64,000 nucleotides of DNA from Paludibacter sp. 47-17 (GTDB taxonomy: Bacteria > Bacteroidota > Bacteroidia > Bacteroidales > Paludibacteraceae). The DNA lies in the NCBI GenBank assembly GCA_001898935.1, contig MKVT01000013.1:310001-374000 (forward strand), written 5' to 3'. The position numbers were made by a program, and so were the translations under genes. Positions 19,729 through 29,367 of this stretch are shown in pieces. How positions within the stretch are numbered: the stretch's first letter is position 1; the number at the start of each line of letters is the position of its first letter. Below the pieces are notes generated by a model that was not told where the DNA came from, made no database searches, and saw only the letters and a program-made list of their open reading frames with translations.

Positions 19729-22700
19729 TTAGAATGTTAAATTAAGACCAAAAATAACAGTTAACGGCAGAGGGTATCCACCCCAAACACTCGATACCTC
19801 GGGCGAGAAGATGTGTGGAGCCTCGGTCCAGTAACCTAGATTCTGACCGGTTACCGAGAATTCGGCATTGGCAAGACGGGCTTTTTCGACGATTGCTTTC
19901 GGCAGGGTATATCCGATGGTAAGCTCCCGGAACGAGAGATAATCGCCATCGTAGGCAAACATCGATGTATTGCGTGCATAATTACGTTTACCAAGCTGGT
20001 CGGCCCAAGTATAAATCGGATAGGCTGCATTGGGATTTTCGGGGGTCCATGTCAACTTCGTATCGTTGATGGAGTTATACGTCCCCTGCATATTACCCAT
20101 GATCCACGGTGTACGCTGATCCACGATAGTATGCCCTAAAGCATAGTCGAAACGGGCATTCAGACGGATACCTTTGTACGAAACATTGGTATTGAAACCA
20201 CCGGTAATGGTGGGCGTCGAATTACCTACTTTTACAAGATCATAATTATCGATAATATTGTCGCCATTCACATCGCGCCATTTCACATCACCTGGCTCAA
20301 TAGGCAGAGAATTGGCTTTTTCGGTTGCAGTCAGCGTATTAAAAGCTTCAGTTCCTCCATAAAGCGGACGACCGTTGGACCCATTATTACCGGAAGTACG
20401 GTCGATGAGGTTTGCAGGTATTTCGTCTTGCGACTTATAGATCCCTTCGGCAACGAACAGGTAAATATCGCCGGGACGCTGCCCTTCCTGCAAACCGCCT
20501 ACCCATATTTTTTCGTACGGATCGTTGGGATTAGTCCCCGAATATACCTGGAAGGCATTCTGACGGTTGAGTTCCAATCCGTTTTCGGGTAGTTTAATTA
20601 CCTTATTGGCATTGTAGGCCCCCAGTAAACTCACATTCCATTTCAGATTCTTGTTGTCGATAACCGCGTAATTGAACTCGTATTCAAATCCCCGGTTCTG
20701 AAACTCTCCGTTATTGGAAGTAATGGTCGAAATACCCGACAAGGAAGGAACTGTGATGTTGGCAAATTTATCGAAAGTATTACGGTTGTAATAGGTCAGG
20801 TTCGCAGTCAGACGGTTTTTGAAGAAACCTAAATCGAGACCGAATTCGGTAGTATTCGAAGTTTCCCAAATCAAATACGGATTGGCAATTCCCCCGATAG
20901 TATACCCTACCAGATTGTTGTATTTGGTGCTCGCATACGAACCCTGCACGGTGTAGTTTCCTACCCAGTTGGCCGACACATTACCGTTGCGGCCGTAGCT
21001 GGTACGGAACTTACCGAACGACAGCACATTGTCGTATTCGGTCATGAAATCTTCTTTGGTGAATACCCAACCCAACGAAATACCGGGAAAGTTACCGAAA
21101 CGGTTTTGTTCGGCAAGTTTCGAGTAACCGTCGCGACGGAATACAAACGAAGCCAGGTATTTGTCTTTGTAGTCGTAGTTCAGACGTCCGAAATACGAGA
21201 CGATACGGTTGCGGGCATGTTCGGTATCGATCGAACGCAGCCCTTCCTTCGTACTGGTGTATTGCAAGTCGGCAAAGTCGTCGGTCGGAGCACCCGATCC
21301 CGATGCAGCCAGGTTGCGGTAATAGCTTTCGTAGTACTCGTAACCCGCCATGGCCGACACATTATGAGCCTCGGCGAAGGTACGGTTATAGTTCAGCACT
21401 CCGTTGTAAGTCTGATCCACCATGCGCGACGACGAGGCAGAAGAGTTGCGCGTAGTTACCAGTGCTGTCGGAGAGTTTTTATAGTCCTTGTTGAACGATT
21501 CGTAACGGCCATCCGAAATATACCAGTTGGCATTTAATTTCAGCGACAAACCTTCGGCAAGTGCAATGTTGAACGATTGCGCCATGGTAAATTTCGTAGT
21601 ATTATTGTCGCGCACAAATTTTTCGAGCTGGAACGCCTGGTTACCATCACCGGCATTGGGCCCCAACAGGGCTTCGCCTTTTGCATTGTAACCTCGGAAA
21701 GTGGTAGGAAGCGAAAGCACACGGGTAAAATAATTCTGCTCATCACCCTGTGTAGGAGCCAGCCCATACCATTTCGCATCGGCAAAGTTGAACGTCGAGC
21801 TGGATGTCAACCAATCTTTTACCTTATAATCGCCGTTGAACTGGAAAGTAAGACGTTTATACCAGTTACCCACAGCAGTTCCCTCGCTGTCGTTGTATCC
21901 AATACCGGCATAATAGTTTCCTCTATCATTGCCTCCGCTCATGTTGATATTATAATCCTGTGAAGTGGAAGGCGATACGATATTGAAATCGGAAATATCA
22001 AAATTCTTGTAAATGATTTCACCTCCAAACACCGGATCGGTCATGGTGAGCCAACCTTCGTTTTTCAAAAACTCCAGATCGCTGGTAAGTTTCATTGGGC
22101 TCCAGATAGCTTGTGTATTTGTATTACCGTCCAACGGTATCGTGTTGGCAGCATCGGCCCAATATTTATTACCTGTACCATAGGGGGTAGCATTGTTGAG
22201 TGTACCGATAGCAGCCCATGCTTTAATATTGGTGCCGTCAGGATACTGACGGGCAGGTACCACTGTACCATCGGCCTTTGTATATGTACCTACATTGGCA
22301 TTCTTATACGACATACGCATCCAATACAAATAGTCGGTAGCATTCATAAAATCGTAAGGCTCACGAAAATAGTTCATTCCCACTTTTGCTTTTACGCTTA
22401 CGATACCAGGTCCTTTTTTACCACGCTTGGTCGAAACCAGCACCACCCCGTCATTGGCACGGGCACCATAAATAGCTGTTGCTCCGGCATCCTTCAATAC
22501 TTCCATCGATTCGATATCTTCAGGATTAATGTCGCTGAGCGAACCGCGCACCTGACCATCCACAATAATCAGCGGCGAACCCGAACCATCGAAGTTCGTT
22601 CCTCCACGAAGCGTAATCGATGGAGTAGCACCCGGATTCCCCGACGACTGCACCACCCGCAAACCGGCCACAGCACCCGAAAGGGCCTGCGCTGGGTTTG

Positions 22701-23103
22701 AATAAATACCCGTGCTTAACATGTCTTCTTTCACCTTCGAAATCGAGTTGGTCACCTTCGAACGCAGCTGAGTGCCGCCGTATCCGGTCACCACAACCTC
22801 TTCTAAGGCCTTGGTATCTTCGACCAATACCACATTAACAATATTGCTTGCGCCTACACTCAATTGCTGCGTCACAAATCCGATATACGAAACGGAAATT
22901 TGCGAACCCGCCTTTATACGCAAAGTAAACGCTCCGTTGATATCGGTAATCGTACCGTTACCCGGAACCCCTACTTCCACGACACTTGCTCCAATAACCG
23001 GTTCGCTGGCAGCATCGACTACCTTACCGGAAATTGTCCTGTTCTGTGCCGTAACCGACCATACGAACAGTAAATTAAAAAATACAAAAAGCAGTTTTTT
23101 CAT
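19729..23103 (-). CDS. SusC/RagA-family TonB-dependent outer-membrane transporter (NanO-like by context)
   Basis: The 1,124-residue protein has a signal peptide, a carboxypeptidase-like CarboxypepD_reg domain (ISGKVVDAASEPVIGASVVEVG), a TonB box region (EEVVVTGYG), a plug domain with SITLRGG and SIYGAR-type ATAIYGARANDGVV, and a long beta-barrel ending in FGLNLTF with a terminal Phe. It imports oligosaccharides across the outer membrane using TonB energy. It is paired with the SusD gene 22 nt downstream and starts 36 nt after the AGE gene. There is no anti-sigma interaction extension (STN domain), so control by an ECF-sigma pair is not indicated. Confidence 0.95.
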   Translation of the reverse strand: MKKLLFVFFNLLFVWSVTAQNRTISGKVVDAASEPVIGASVVEVGVPGNGTITDINGAFTLRIKAGSQISVSYIGFVTQQLSVGASNIVNVVLVEDTKALEEVVVTGYGGTQLRSKVTNSISKVKEDMLSTGIYSNPAQALSGAVAGLRVVQSSGNPGATPSITLRGGTNFDGSGSPLIIVDGQVRGSLSDINPEDIESMEVLKDAGATAIYGARANDGVVLVSTKRGKKGPGIVSVKAKVGMNYFREPYDFMNATDYLYWMRMSYKNANVGTYTKADGTVVPARQYPDGTNIKAWAAIGTLNNATPYGTGNKYWADAANTIPLDGNTNTQAIWSPMKLTSDLEFLKNEGWLTMTDPVFGGEIIYKNFDISDFNIVSPSTSQDYNINMSGGNDRGNYYAGIGYNDSEGTAVGNWYKRLTFQFNGDYKVKDWLTSSSTFNFADAKWYGLAPTQGDEQNYFTRVLSLPTTFRGYNAKGEALLGPNAGDGNQAFQLEKFVRDNNTTKFTMAQSFNIALAEGLSLKLNANWYISDGRYESFNKDYKNSPTALVTTRNSSASSSRMVDQTYNGVLNYNRTFAEAHNVSAMAGYEYYESYYRNLAASGSGAPTDDFADLQYTSTKEGLRSIDTEHARNRIVSYFGRLNYDYKDKYLASFVFRRDGYSKLAEQNRFGNFPGISLGWVFTKEDFMTEYDNVLSFGKFRTSYGRNGNVSANWVGNYTVQGSYASTKYNNLVGYTIGGIANPYLIWETSNTTEFGLDLGFFKNRLTANLTYYNRNTFDKFANITVPSLSGISTITSNNGEFQNRGFEYEFNYAVIDNKNLKWNVSLLGAYNANKVIKLPENGLELNRQNAFQVYSGTNPNDPYEKIWVGGLQEGQRPGDIYLFVAEGIYKSQDEIPANLIDRTSGNNGSNGRPLYGGTEAFNTLTATEKANSLPIEPGDVKWRDVNGDNIIDNYDLVKVGNSTPTITGGFNTNVSYKGIRLNARFDYALGHTIVDQRTPWIMGNMQGTYNSINDTKLTWTPENPNAAYPIYTWADQLGKRNYARNTSMFAYDGDYLSFRELTIGYTLPKAIVEKARLANAEFSVTGQNLGYWTEAPHIFSPEVSSVWGGYPLPLTVIFGLNLTF

Positions 23104-23138
23104 GTGTTTTGAGAATTAAATTTGTGTTTGAATCGCTA

Positions 23139-24434
23139 TTATTTTTTAAGGAAAACTTCGTCGTTAAGCATTTCTTCACAAAGCAAATGCGCGTAAATCA
23201 TCATCCGGGGAATATGAAAAGGACCTTTAAACAAATTCCCTTTTGCAGGCTGGGCAACCTTCCCGTCGCGGTGCAGGTAACCGTACCATTCGCCGTATTC
23301 CCTGTCGGCAAAATGTTGGTAGGCGTATTTATGTATCTTGCGGTGCATTTCCAGGTATCGGGCATCGCCCGTTGCCCTGTAGGCATAAAGCGTCGCAATA
23401 ATCGCCTCTGTTTGAGGCCACCAGAACTTCATGTCCTGGGCATAGTCCTGACAGGGCAGATTGCGGCAATCGCGGAAATTGATAATCCCACCGTGTTCCT
23501 CGTCCCAACCCCATTTCCACGACCAATCGAGAATAGTGGTAGCCATCGTAACAAGCTCCTGATCCCATCCCCGGTAACGCGCTTCGTCGAGCAAAAACCA
23601 GGAAGTCTCGATAGCATGCCCCGGGTTGATCATGCGCCCCATACCGGTATCGATGAATTCTCCTTTCATGCCCACTGTTTCAAGCACCGCCTCAAACTCG
23701 GGATGCATGAAATAATGCTTGATTTCAAAAACCGATTCTGCAATCTGAGCTTCGAGCACCGGATCGCTGATGGCTTCACGAATACGGGCAGCCGTATTCA
23801 GCAAGATCATAGGAAGCGAATGTCCTCTGACCTGAAGATGCTCCGTGTACTTAGCCGTTAACGCACCCGGAGTATTTTTAAAATAAAGAATCCGCTTGAA
23901 AAGATCGACTGCCTTCGCAGCATACGAGGTATCGCCCGAAGCCTGCGAATACTCTGCCATCGCAATGGCGGCAAAACTTTCCGAAAACAAATACCGGCGT
24001 TTCCGCAAGGGCTTACCCTCGGCAGTCATTTCAAAATACATTCGTCCGTCGGTATCAAAACAGTATTTTTCGATGAAGTCGATGGCCGATCGCGAGGCCT
24101 CCAACCACTCGGTACGCGGCTCGATTTTGTTGTAAGCCGATGCAAATGTGTAAGCCGCTCTCCCCTGAAACCAAACCGATTTGGTCGAATCCATCAATGA
24201 CCCGTCCCGGTCGACACAGGTGTAAAATCCGCCGTGAACACGGTCCAGACCGTGGGTTAACCAAAAAGGTAAAATATTAGTCACCAAATCTGTGTAGTAC
24301 CGTAATCCACACTCTTTCAGATAATGCACTTCAGCCGATTTCATACGATCCGTTTTTTCCGATTCCTTAACTTCTTGTTCCTTGACTCCTACCTGAAAAG
24401 TATTCGTCTCTTTTTCAACTCTTCCGTTCAACAT
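23139..24434 (-). CDS. nanE: AGE-family N-acylglucosamine 2-epimerase (ManNAc to GlcNAc)
   Basis: Member of the (alpha/alpha)6-barrel AGE family. Blocks seen are LPFWLTHGLDRVHGGFYTCVDRDG, WFQGRAAYTFASAYN, NPGHAIETSWFLLDEA (with the conserved His) and FWWPQTEAIIATLYAY. It would convert ManNAc, the product of the sialate lyase, to GlcNAc in the cytoplasm, as NanE does in B. fragilis. The 431-codon frame has a charged 30-residue N-terminal extension. The ATG at 24344 (MKSAEVHYLKECG) gives a length closer to known AGE enzymes and may be the real start. It is the first gene of the operon. Confidence 0.9.
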   Translation of the reverse strand: MLNGRVEKETNTFQVGVKEQEVKESEKTDRMKSAEVHYLKECGLRYYTDLVTNILPFWLTHGLDRVHGGFYTCVDRDGSLMDSTKSVWFQGRAAYTFASAYNKIEPRTEWLEASRSAIDFIEKYCFDTDGRMYFEMTAEGKPLRKRRYLFSESFAAIAMAEYSQASGDTSYAAKAVDLFKRILYFKNTPGALTAKYTEHLQVRGHSLPMILLNTAARIREAISDPVLEAQIAESVFEIKHYFMHPEFEAVLETVGMKGEFIDTGMGRMINPGHAIETSWFLLDEARYRGWDQELVTMATTILDWSWKWGWDEEHGGIINFRDCRNLPCQDYAQDMKFWWPQTEAIIATLYAYRATGDARYLEMHRKIHKYAYQHFADREYGEWYGYLHRDGKVAQPAKGNLFKGPFHIPRMMIYAHLLCEEMLNDEVFLKK

Positions 24435-24559
24435 AGCTATATTTTAATAATAATCCCTATTTTATATAAAACCAACATACACACCATATTAACAACTTTG
24501 AAATATGATTGTAAGTTAATTTAAATGCCCAAATAAAACACATCATTTTATTTCGACAG

Positions 24560-24567
24560 CAAATATA
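24560..24567 (-). promoter_or_regulatory. Candidate -7 box of the glycan operon
   Basis: The minus strand reads TATATTTG (TAnnTTTG), 126 nt upstream of the first ATG. No TTTG is found at -33. The 24435-24646 interval is very AT-rich and holds no gene. A regulator would be expected, but none is encoded next to the operon. Confidence 0.35.
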
Positions 24568-24646
24568 AATATATTATTTTATTAATTAATGCGTTTTTGT
24601 AAAATATTTTTATTTTATGCTGTTAAACATATTTTTCATAAAAAAA

Positions 24647-24680
24647 CCAGCCGGATGTAGTTAAACTACATCCGGCTGGT
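24647..24680 (-). terminator. Strong Rho-independent terminator of the lipocalin gene
   Basis: A perfect 16-bp stem (CCAGCCGGATGTAGTT and its complement) is followed on the minus strand by seven T. It isolates the glycan operon from upstream transcription. Confidence 0.9.
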
Positions 24681-24705
24681 CGGAAAACGATCAACTGTTT
24701 AATGC

Positions 24706-25233
24706 TCAGGGAGTATGCTCCACCCAGATTAATTTACCGGTATCGAAGCCGATCGACTGCGCGAATTGCACGTAACGATCGCGCACTTCCTGCGGTATCG
24801 TTTTGGTACGTGCCAATATCCACAAATAATCGAGACTGCTCCCCGCAACAAGAGCATAGGTATAGGCTTCGTCGAGCGCAATCACATTATACCCCCCGTA
24901 GAACGGACCGAAAAAAGAGACCTTCAATCGGGCCTCGTCGGTGGCGTCAACGAATTTCGCTTTTCCTACCGACTCCTTCCATTGCCCTTTTACATAGTTG
25001 AATCCGCGATTCACTACTTTAATCGTACCATCTTCATTCAGCGAATAGTGGGCCGTAGTATTGTTCAGATCTTTTTCAAACCTGAAATCGAATCGCGCTA
25101 TTTCATACCAGGTACCCAGGTATTTATCCTTGTCAAACGGCTTTACAGCCACCGCTCCCTCGGGCACAGGATAGCTCCGGCAGCCCGCCAACAGAGTTAT
25201 CAAACTCATCATCAGCATTAATTGCTTTTTCAT
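24706..25233 (-). CDS. Outer-membrane lipocalin lipoprotein (Blc-like)
   Basis: The track's start at 25263 is upstream of the likely ATG at 25233, which opens a lipoprotein signal (MKKQLMLMMSLITLLAGC). The resulting 175-residue protein has the lipocalin signature DKYLGTWYEIARFDFRFEKDL near the N-terminus and the later YNVIALDEAYTYALVAG and LWILARTKTI blocks of bacterial Blc proteins. Lipocalins bind lysophospholipids or fatty acids at the outer membrane. It follows the acyl-CoA ligase by 63 nt on the same strand, so a shared role in lipid handling is plausible but inferred. Confidence 0.9.
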   Translation of the reverse strand: MKKQLMLMMSLITLLAGCRSYPVPEGAVAVKPFDKDKYLGTWYEIARFDFRFEKDLNNTTAHYSLNEDGTIKVVNRGFNYVKGQWKESVGKAKFVDATDEARLKVSFFGPFYGGYNVIALDEAYTYALVAGSSLDYLWILARTKTIPQEVRDRYVQFAQSIGFDTGKLIWVEHTP

Positions 25234-25296
25234 ATACTGCTTAATTTTTAAATCCTCCGGCACAAACCACAGCGTTACCGGACTCCATTTATCCGA

Positions 25297-27060
25297 TCAG
25301 CTAAATAACTTTTCAATCTGATCTTTGTAACGCTCCTCAATCACGTTACGTTTTATTTTAAGTGTCGGCGACAGCATACCGTTAGGCTGCGTCCATTCGT
25401 CGGGAACCAGAATCCAACGTTTCACCTGCTCAAAATCGCCAAAATTCTGATTGTATTTTTTCACTTCTTCCGTATAACGCTTCTGAACTACCGGATGCTT
25501 TACCAGCTCTTCGTTGGTAGCGGCGTCTACATGGTGCAGCTTGGCCCACGACTTGAGATATACAAAATCGGGAGTCATAATGGCGGCGGCAAATTTCTTA
25601 TTCTCTCCTAGTACAATCATCTGATCGATAAGGGGCGATTCGGTAAACTTCGACTCAACGGCCTGCGGATTCACATACTTGCCGAACGATGTTTTGAAAA
25701 TACTTTTCAGCCTGCCGGTAATGATCAGCTGACCTTCGGTGGTAAACTTACCGGTATCGCCGGTATGGAACCAGCCATCGGCATCGATCACCTGGGCAGT
25801 CAGATCGGGATCGCGGTAATAACCAAGCATCACATTATGCCCACGGCACAAAATCTCGTCGCGCTCGCCCAACTTCACTTCTACGCCCGGAAGCGGCAAA
25901 CCTACCGTGCCGAACTTGCGCCCGTTCTTTCCCCGCTGACTTACGGCAATCACCGGCGAAGTCTCACTCAATCCGTAACCTTCGAACACCGGCATCCCGA
26001 TTGCCGAGAAAAAGGAAGCCATATGCGGCTGAATCGCCGACCCGCCCGATACGACTATATCGAAATTCCCTCCGATAGCCGCACGCCATTTCGAATAAAT
26101 CAGCTTATCGGCCAGCTTCAGCTGCCATTGCTGCCAGGCACTCATCCCTTCGAGCTGGTAACGGGTGGCCAGATGAAAGGCCCAGTAATAGATATTGCGC
26201 TGTACAAACGACAACTTCTTACCGGCCAGGTACAATTTATCGTAGATCTTTTCGAGCAGGCGGGGAACTGCCGACATCATGGTAGGATTCACCTCTTTAA
26301 TATTGTCGGCTATGGTAGCCAGACTCTCGGCATAATACACCGACATGCCCAGGAATTGGTACAGGTACACCAACATCCGTTCGTAAGCATGGCACAAAGG
26401 CAGGAAGCTCAGCGAGGTCTTGCTCCAGGTGGAGGGCGTCGTTTTCAGATTTTCGATCTGACTTACAATGTTACTATGCGAAAGCATCACTCCTTTGGGA
26501 TTACCGGTGGTGCCCGAAGTGTAAATAATGGTGGCAAGATCACCGGTTCTTACCGAATCTTTCAATGCTTGCAATTTTTCCGGCGCCTGATGTTCGCGAC
26601 CCAACTCAATCAGTTGATCCAGAAACTTATAATCGCCATCGGTTTCGTCGAACACGAAAATCGATTTCAGCGTTTTCACATCGGGCAATACCGGCTCCAG
26701 TTTACGACGCAGATCCTTTCCTTCGATGAAAATCATTTTCATCTCGGCATGGTTAAGAATGTAACGATAATCCTCCTGACTAATGGTGGGATAAATAGGA
26801 ATTGAAATGGCTCCAATCTGCATAATGGCCATATCGAGCATGTTCCACTGCGGACGGTTGCCGCTTACAATGCCTACATTATCGCCGGGCTTGATACCCT
26901 GCTGCAGCATCCCGTAACTAATCAGGTTGGTGAGTTCAACATATTCCTGAATACTGTACTTGCGCCACTGCCCAGCTCTTTTGTAGGCCAGTGCTGCCTC
27001 TTGCTGCGGATACTGTTCCAGGTAGTTATCCAGCAAATCAAATATACGCGTTATCTTCAT
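25297..27060 (-). CDS. Long-chain fatty-acid--CoA ligase (AMP-forming)
   Basis: The 587-residue adenylate-forming enzyme shows the P-loop-like TIIYTSGTTGNPKGVMLSHSN near residue 177, the YGLSETSPVI adenine-binding motif and GWFHTGDTGKF, followed by LIITGRLKSIFKTSFGKYV. It activates fatty acids through an acyl-AMP to acyl-CoA in the cytoplasm. The length and the FADD15/long-chain signature match Bacteroidota long-chain ligases. A TACTTTTG box lies 26 nt upstream, and the lipocalin gene follows. Confidence 0.93.
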   Translation of the reverse strand: MKITRIFDLLDNYLEQYPQQEAALAYKRAGQWRKYSIQEYVELTNLISYGMLQQGIKPGDNVGIVSGNRPQWNMLDMAIMQIGAISIPIYPTISQEDYRYILNHAEMKMIFIEGKDLRRKLEPVLPDVKTLKSIFVFDETDGDYKFLDQLIELGREHQAPEKLQALKDSVRTGDLATIIYTSGTTGNPKGVMLSHSNIVSQIENLKTTPSTWSKTSLSFLPLCHAYERMLVYLYQFLGMSVYYAESLATIADNIKEVNPTMMSAVPRLLEKIYDKLYLAGKKLSFVQRNIYYWAFHLATRYQLEGMSAWQQWQLKLADKLIYSKWRAAIGGNFDIVVSGGSAIQPHMASFFSAIGMPVFEGYGLSETSPVIAVSQRGKNGRKFGTVGLPLPGVEVKLGERDEILCRGHNVMLGYYRDPDLTAQVIDADGWFHTGDTGKFTTEGQLIITGRLKSIFKTSFGKYVNPQAVESKFTESPLIDQMIVLGENKKFAAAIMTPDFVYLKSWAKLHHVDAATNEELVKHPVVQKRYTEEVKKYNQNFGDFEQVKRWILVPDEWTQPNGMLSPTLKIKRNVIEERYKDQIEKLFS

Positions 27061-27085
27061 ATTTGTAAAAATTTGTTATTCAGGT

Positions 27086-27093
27086 CAAAAGTA
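27086..27093 (-). promoter_or_regulatory. Candidate -7 box for the acyl-CoA ligase gene
   Basis: The minus strand reads TACTTTTG, matching TAnnTTTG, with a leader of about 20 nt to the ATG. No -33 match was seen. Confidence 0.45.
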
Positions 27094-27144
27094 TAAAATT
27101 ATTTGAAATCCACCTGCATATCATTAACAATTAATAGTTAACAA

Positions 27145-27912
27145 TTACTTCAATACCATATACACGGCTACGACCACCAGAAAGAGTGCATATATTTTTT
27201 TAAAGTGATTAGAGGCCATTTTCACCCCCACCAACGAACCCAGCAATGCGCCCGCCAGAATTCCTCCCGCTATCAAAGCTGCCGAGGCGATATTCAGGTG
27301 ACCGGCATCGGCATAAATCAACACGCCTGGCAATCCTACCGGCAATTGCAACGAGGCAAGCGAAGTAGCCACCGCCATCTTTGGCGAGTAGTGAAACACA
27401 GCCATCAGCATGGGCACAATCACAATTCCTCCCCCCTTACCAAACAGGCCGGCAAAGACGCCTGCCGCCAGCCCCACCGCCACAAACGACCAAACCGGAA
27501 ACGATTTTGCCGGAGGAAGGACTTCCGTCTTTTTTTCTTTTTTACGAACCAACGAAGGGACATCCAGGTAACTAACCGCTACATAAATAAGTATGGCGGC
27601 ATACAAAGCCGAAAGTAATTTTTCGCTGATATTGACTGCGATTTCACCCCCGAAAAAAGAACCTATAAACAACCCGAGCGCTATCCACAACGATTCTTTA
27701 ATATTGACATGTCCCGCCTTATAGTACGACCATACGCCCAAAATCCCTACCGGCAACAGCATGGCTGCCAGCGATGTGGCGTTGGCATCGAGAATCTCCA
27801 TCCCGAAAAACACAATCAGCGAAGGCACAAGCACGATCCCGCCGCCTATCCCAAACAGCCCCGACAGCACTCCCGCAGCCAGTCCAAGCACTATATATCC
27901 TGCTTCAGTCAT
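27145..27912 (-). CDS. TauE/SafE-family (TSUP) anion exporter
   Basis: The 255-residue integral membrane protein has two repeats of the TSUP motif: GLAAGVLSGLFGIGGGIVLVP near the N-terminus and GLAAGVFAGLFGKGGGIVIVP at about residue 153. About eight hydrophobic segments are visible, with a charged loop (VRKKEKKTEV) between the halves. Members export sulfite, sulfoacetate or other small sulfur or organic anions across the inner membrane; the substrate here cannot be read from sequence. The promoter at 27932-27962 is a full Bacteroides-type match. Confidence 0.92.
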   Translation of the reverse strand: MTEAGYIVLGLAAGVLSGLFGIGGGIVLVPSLIVFFGMEILDANATSLAAMLLPVGILGVWSYYKAGHVNIKESLWIALGLFIGSFFGGEIAVNISEKLLSALYAAILIYVAVSYLDVPSLVRKKEKKTEVLPPAKSFPVWSFVAVGLAAGVFAGLFGKGGGIVIVPMLMAVFHYSPKMAVATSLASLQLPVGLPGVLIYADAGHLNIASAALIAGGILAGALLGSLVGVKMASNHFKKIYALFLVVVAVYMVLK

Positions 27913-27931
27913 TGTTCCGAATAAAAAAACA

Positions 27932-27962
27932 CAAAGATACGATTTTCCGGGCCTTCTTCAAA
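27932..27962 (-). promoter_or_regulatory. Bacteroides-type promoter for the TauE exporter
   Basis: On the minus strand TTTG (27962-27959) and TATCTTTG (27939-27932) are separated by exactly 19 nt, the consensus spacing of the -33/-7 promoter. The leader to the ATG is about 13 nt. Confidence 0.75.
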
Positions 27963-27978
27963 GACAAAAGTTTTTGCT

Positions 27979-27986
27979 ATTTTTGC
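27979..27986 (+). promoter_or_regulatory. Candidate -7 box for the hydrolase-GH97 pair
   Basis: TATTTTTG matches TAnnTTTG, 26 nt upstream of the ATG at 28013 and divergent from the exporter promoter. There is no clear TTTG at -33. Confidence 0.5.
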
Positions 27987-28012
27987 AGGATAACCAAATC
28001 GGGAAACACCAT

Positions 28013-29365
28013 ATGAAACGGATTATCCTCAAATCGATAGTCGGAGCGCTGCTGCTGGCCATCGTCGGCGGACTGTACTACATCCACCTGCTCACCCCCG
28101 TCATTACCGGATATGCTGCCAAAAACCTGGCGTCGGGGGTTTTCGTAGCCCATCGCACCCAGGAAAGCATGGAACAAACCGACCTCAACTTTTCGTTCAT
28201 CCGTTTTACGTCCAACACCGTCGACACGGTTAACAAAGAAGTGACCAGCCGGTTTCTATGGGCCGAATCGAAAGCAATTTATATCGATGGTTTCGGCTGT
28301 ACACTCGTGCGCGGCTTTACCGAAGAGGAAATTCGCAACCGGCCTTACACCCGCGTCGAACTACCTGCCACCGATCCCGACACGGTCGACTGGCCCGCCG
28401 GCGATCGACTGGCCGATACCGTTCCCGGCAATGTCGATCGGCAACAGCTGAATAGTGCACTCGACAGAGCTTTTGCCGACACCACCGGCACGCAGGGTAC
28501 GTTTGCCGTGGCCGTTGCCTACCGGAATCAATTGATTGCCGAGCGGTACCGCGACGGATTTTCGGAGCAAAATCGCTTTCTGAGCTGGTCGATGGCCAAA
28601 AGCATTACGCATGCACTCGCCGGAATACTGGTCAGAAAAGGGCAACTCGACATCCACCAACCGATAAATCTGCCCGAATGGCAACACGATGACCGTTCGC
28701 AAATCACCCTCAATCACCTGATGCATATGAACGCCGGGCAAGAATGGAACGAAAACTACGGGAATTTGTCGGACGTAACACTGATGCTCCACAAATCGGC
28801 CGATATGGCCCGTTTTTCAATGCAGAAAAAAAGCGTTGCTCCCCCCGACTCGCTCTGGCTGTATAATTCGGGCGCTACCAATATTGTCAGCCTGCAGATC
28901 CGCCGCATCATCGACAACGACGCCGACTATTACGCTTTTCCCCGACGGGAGCTTTTCAACCCGCTGGGAATGCGTAGCGCTATTTTCGAAACCGATGCAT
29001 CGGGTACATTCGTGGGCTCGTCGTATGTGTATGCGTCGATGCGCGACTATGTACGCTTCGGGCTGCTGTACCTCAACAAAGGCAACTGGCTGGGCAATCA
29101 GCTGTTACCCGAAGGCTGGACCGACCAGGCCATGCAGCCTGCCGGCGGCTCGGGGGGCCGGTACGGCTCCCTCTTCTGGCTCAACCGGTCGGGCGATTAT
29201 CCCGACGCTCCGGCCGACCTGTTTATGTGTCGCGGCCACGACGGACAATACATCTATATAATCCCTTCGATGCAGTTGGTAATCGTACGCACCGGCTTCT
29301 CGAAAAAAGGGCAGTTCGACTATAACGCATTTGTCTCATCTATTCTAAAATCCATTCAGCATTAA
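28013..29365 (+). CDS. Beta-lactamase-fold serine hydrolase (class C / esterase type)
   Basis: The track's start (27761) runs into the divergent exporter gene. The ATG at 28013 gives 450 residues with an N-terminal membrane anchor (IVGALLLAIVGGLYYIHLL). The nucleophile motif SMAK (SWSMAKSITHALAGILV, an SxxK motif), the Tyr motif YNSGATN and the C-terminal RGHDGQYIYIIP, where class C enzymes have KTG, place it in the serine beta-lactamase/D-aminopeptidase-like superfamily. Such periplasmic proteins are often esterases or peptidases, not drug resistance factors. It ends 2 nt before the GH97 gene, so the two are co-transcribed. Confidence 0.88.
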   Translation: MKRIILKSIVGALLLAIVGGLYYIHLLTPVITGYAAKNLASGVFVAHRTQESMEQTDLNFSFIRFTSNTVDTVNKEVTSRFLWAESKAIYIDGFGCTLVRGFTEEEIRNRPYTRVELPATDPDTVDWPAGDRLADTVPGNVDRQQLNSALDRAFADTTGTQGTFAVAVAYRNQLIAERYRDGFSEQNRFLSWSMAKSITHALAGILVRKGQLDIHQPINLPEWQHDDRSQITLNHLMHMNAGQEWNENYGNLSDVTLMLHKSADMARFSMQKKSVAPPDSLWLYNSGATNIVSLQIRRIIDNDADYYAFPRRELFNPLGMRSAIFETDASGTFVGSSYVYASMRDYVRFGLLYLNKGNWLGNQLLPEGWTDQAMQPAGGSGGRYGSLFWLNRSGDYPDAPADLFMCRGHDGQYIYIIPSMQLVIVRTGFSKKGQFDYNAFVSSILKSIQH

Positions 29366-29367
29366 TC

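Noticed and set aside
28013-29365. Beta-lactamase giving antibiotic resistance
   Set aside because: The SxxK and YxN motifs fit the superfamily, but the KTG position reads RGHDG and the protein is paired with a GH97 glycosidase, so an esterase or peptidase role is more likely.
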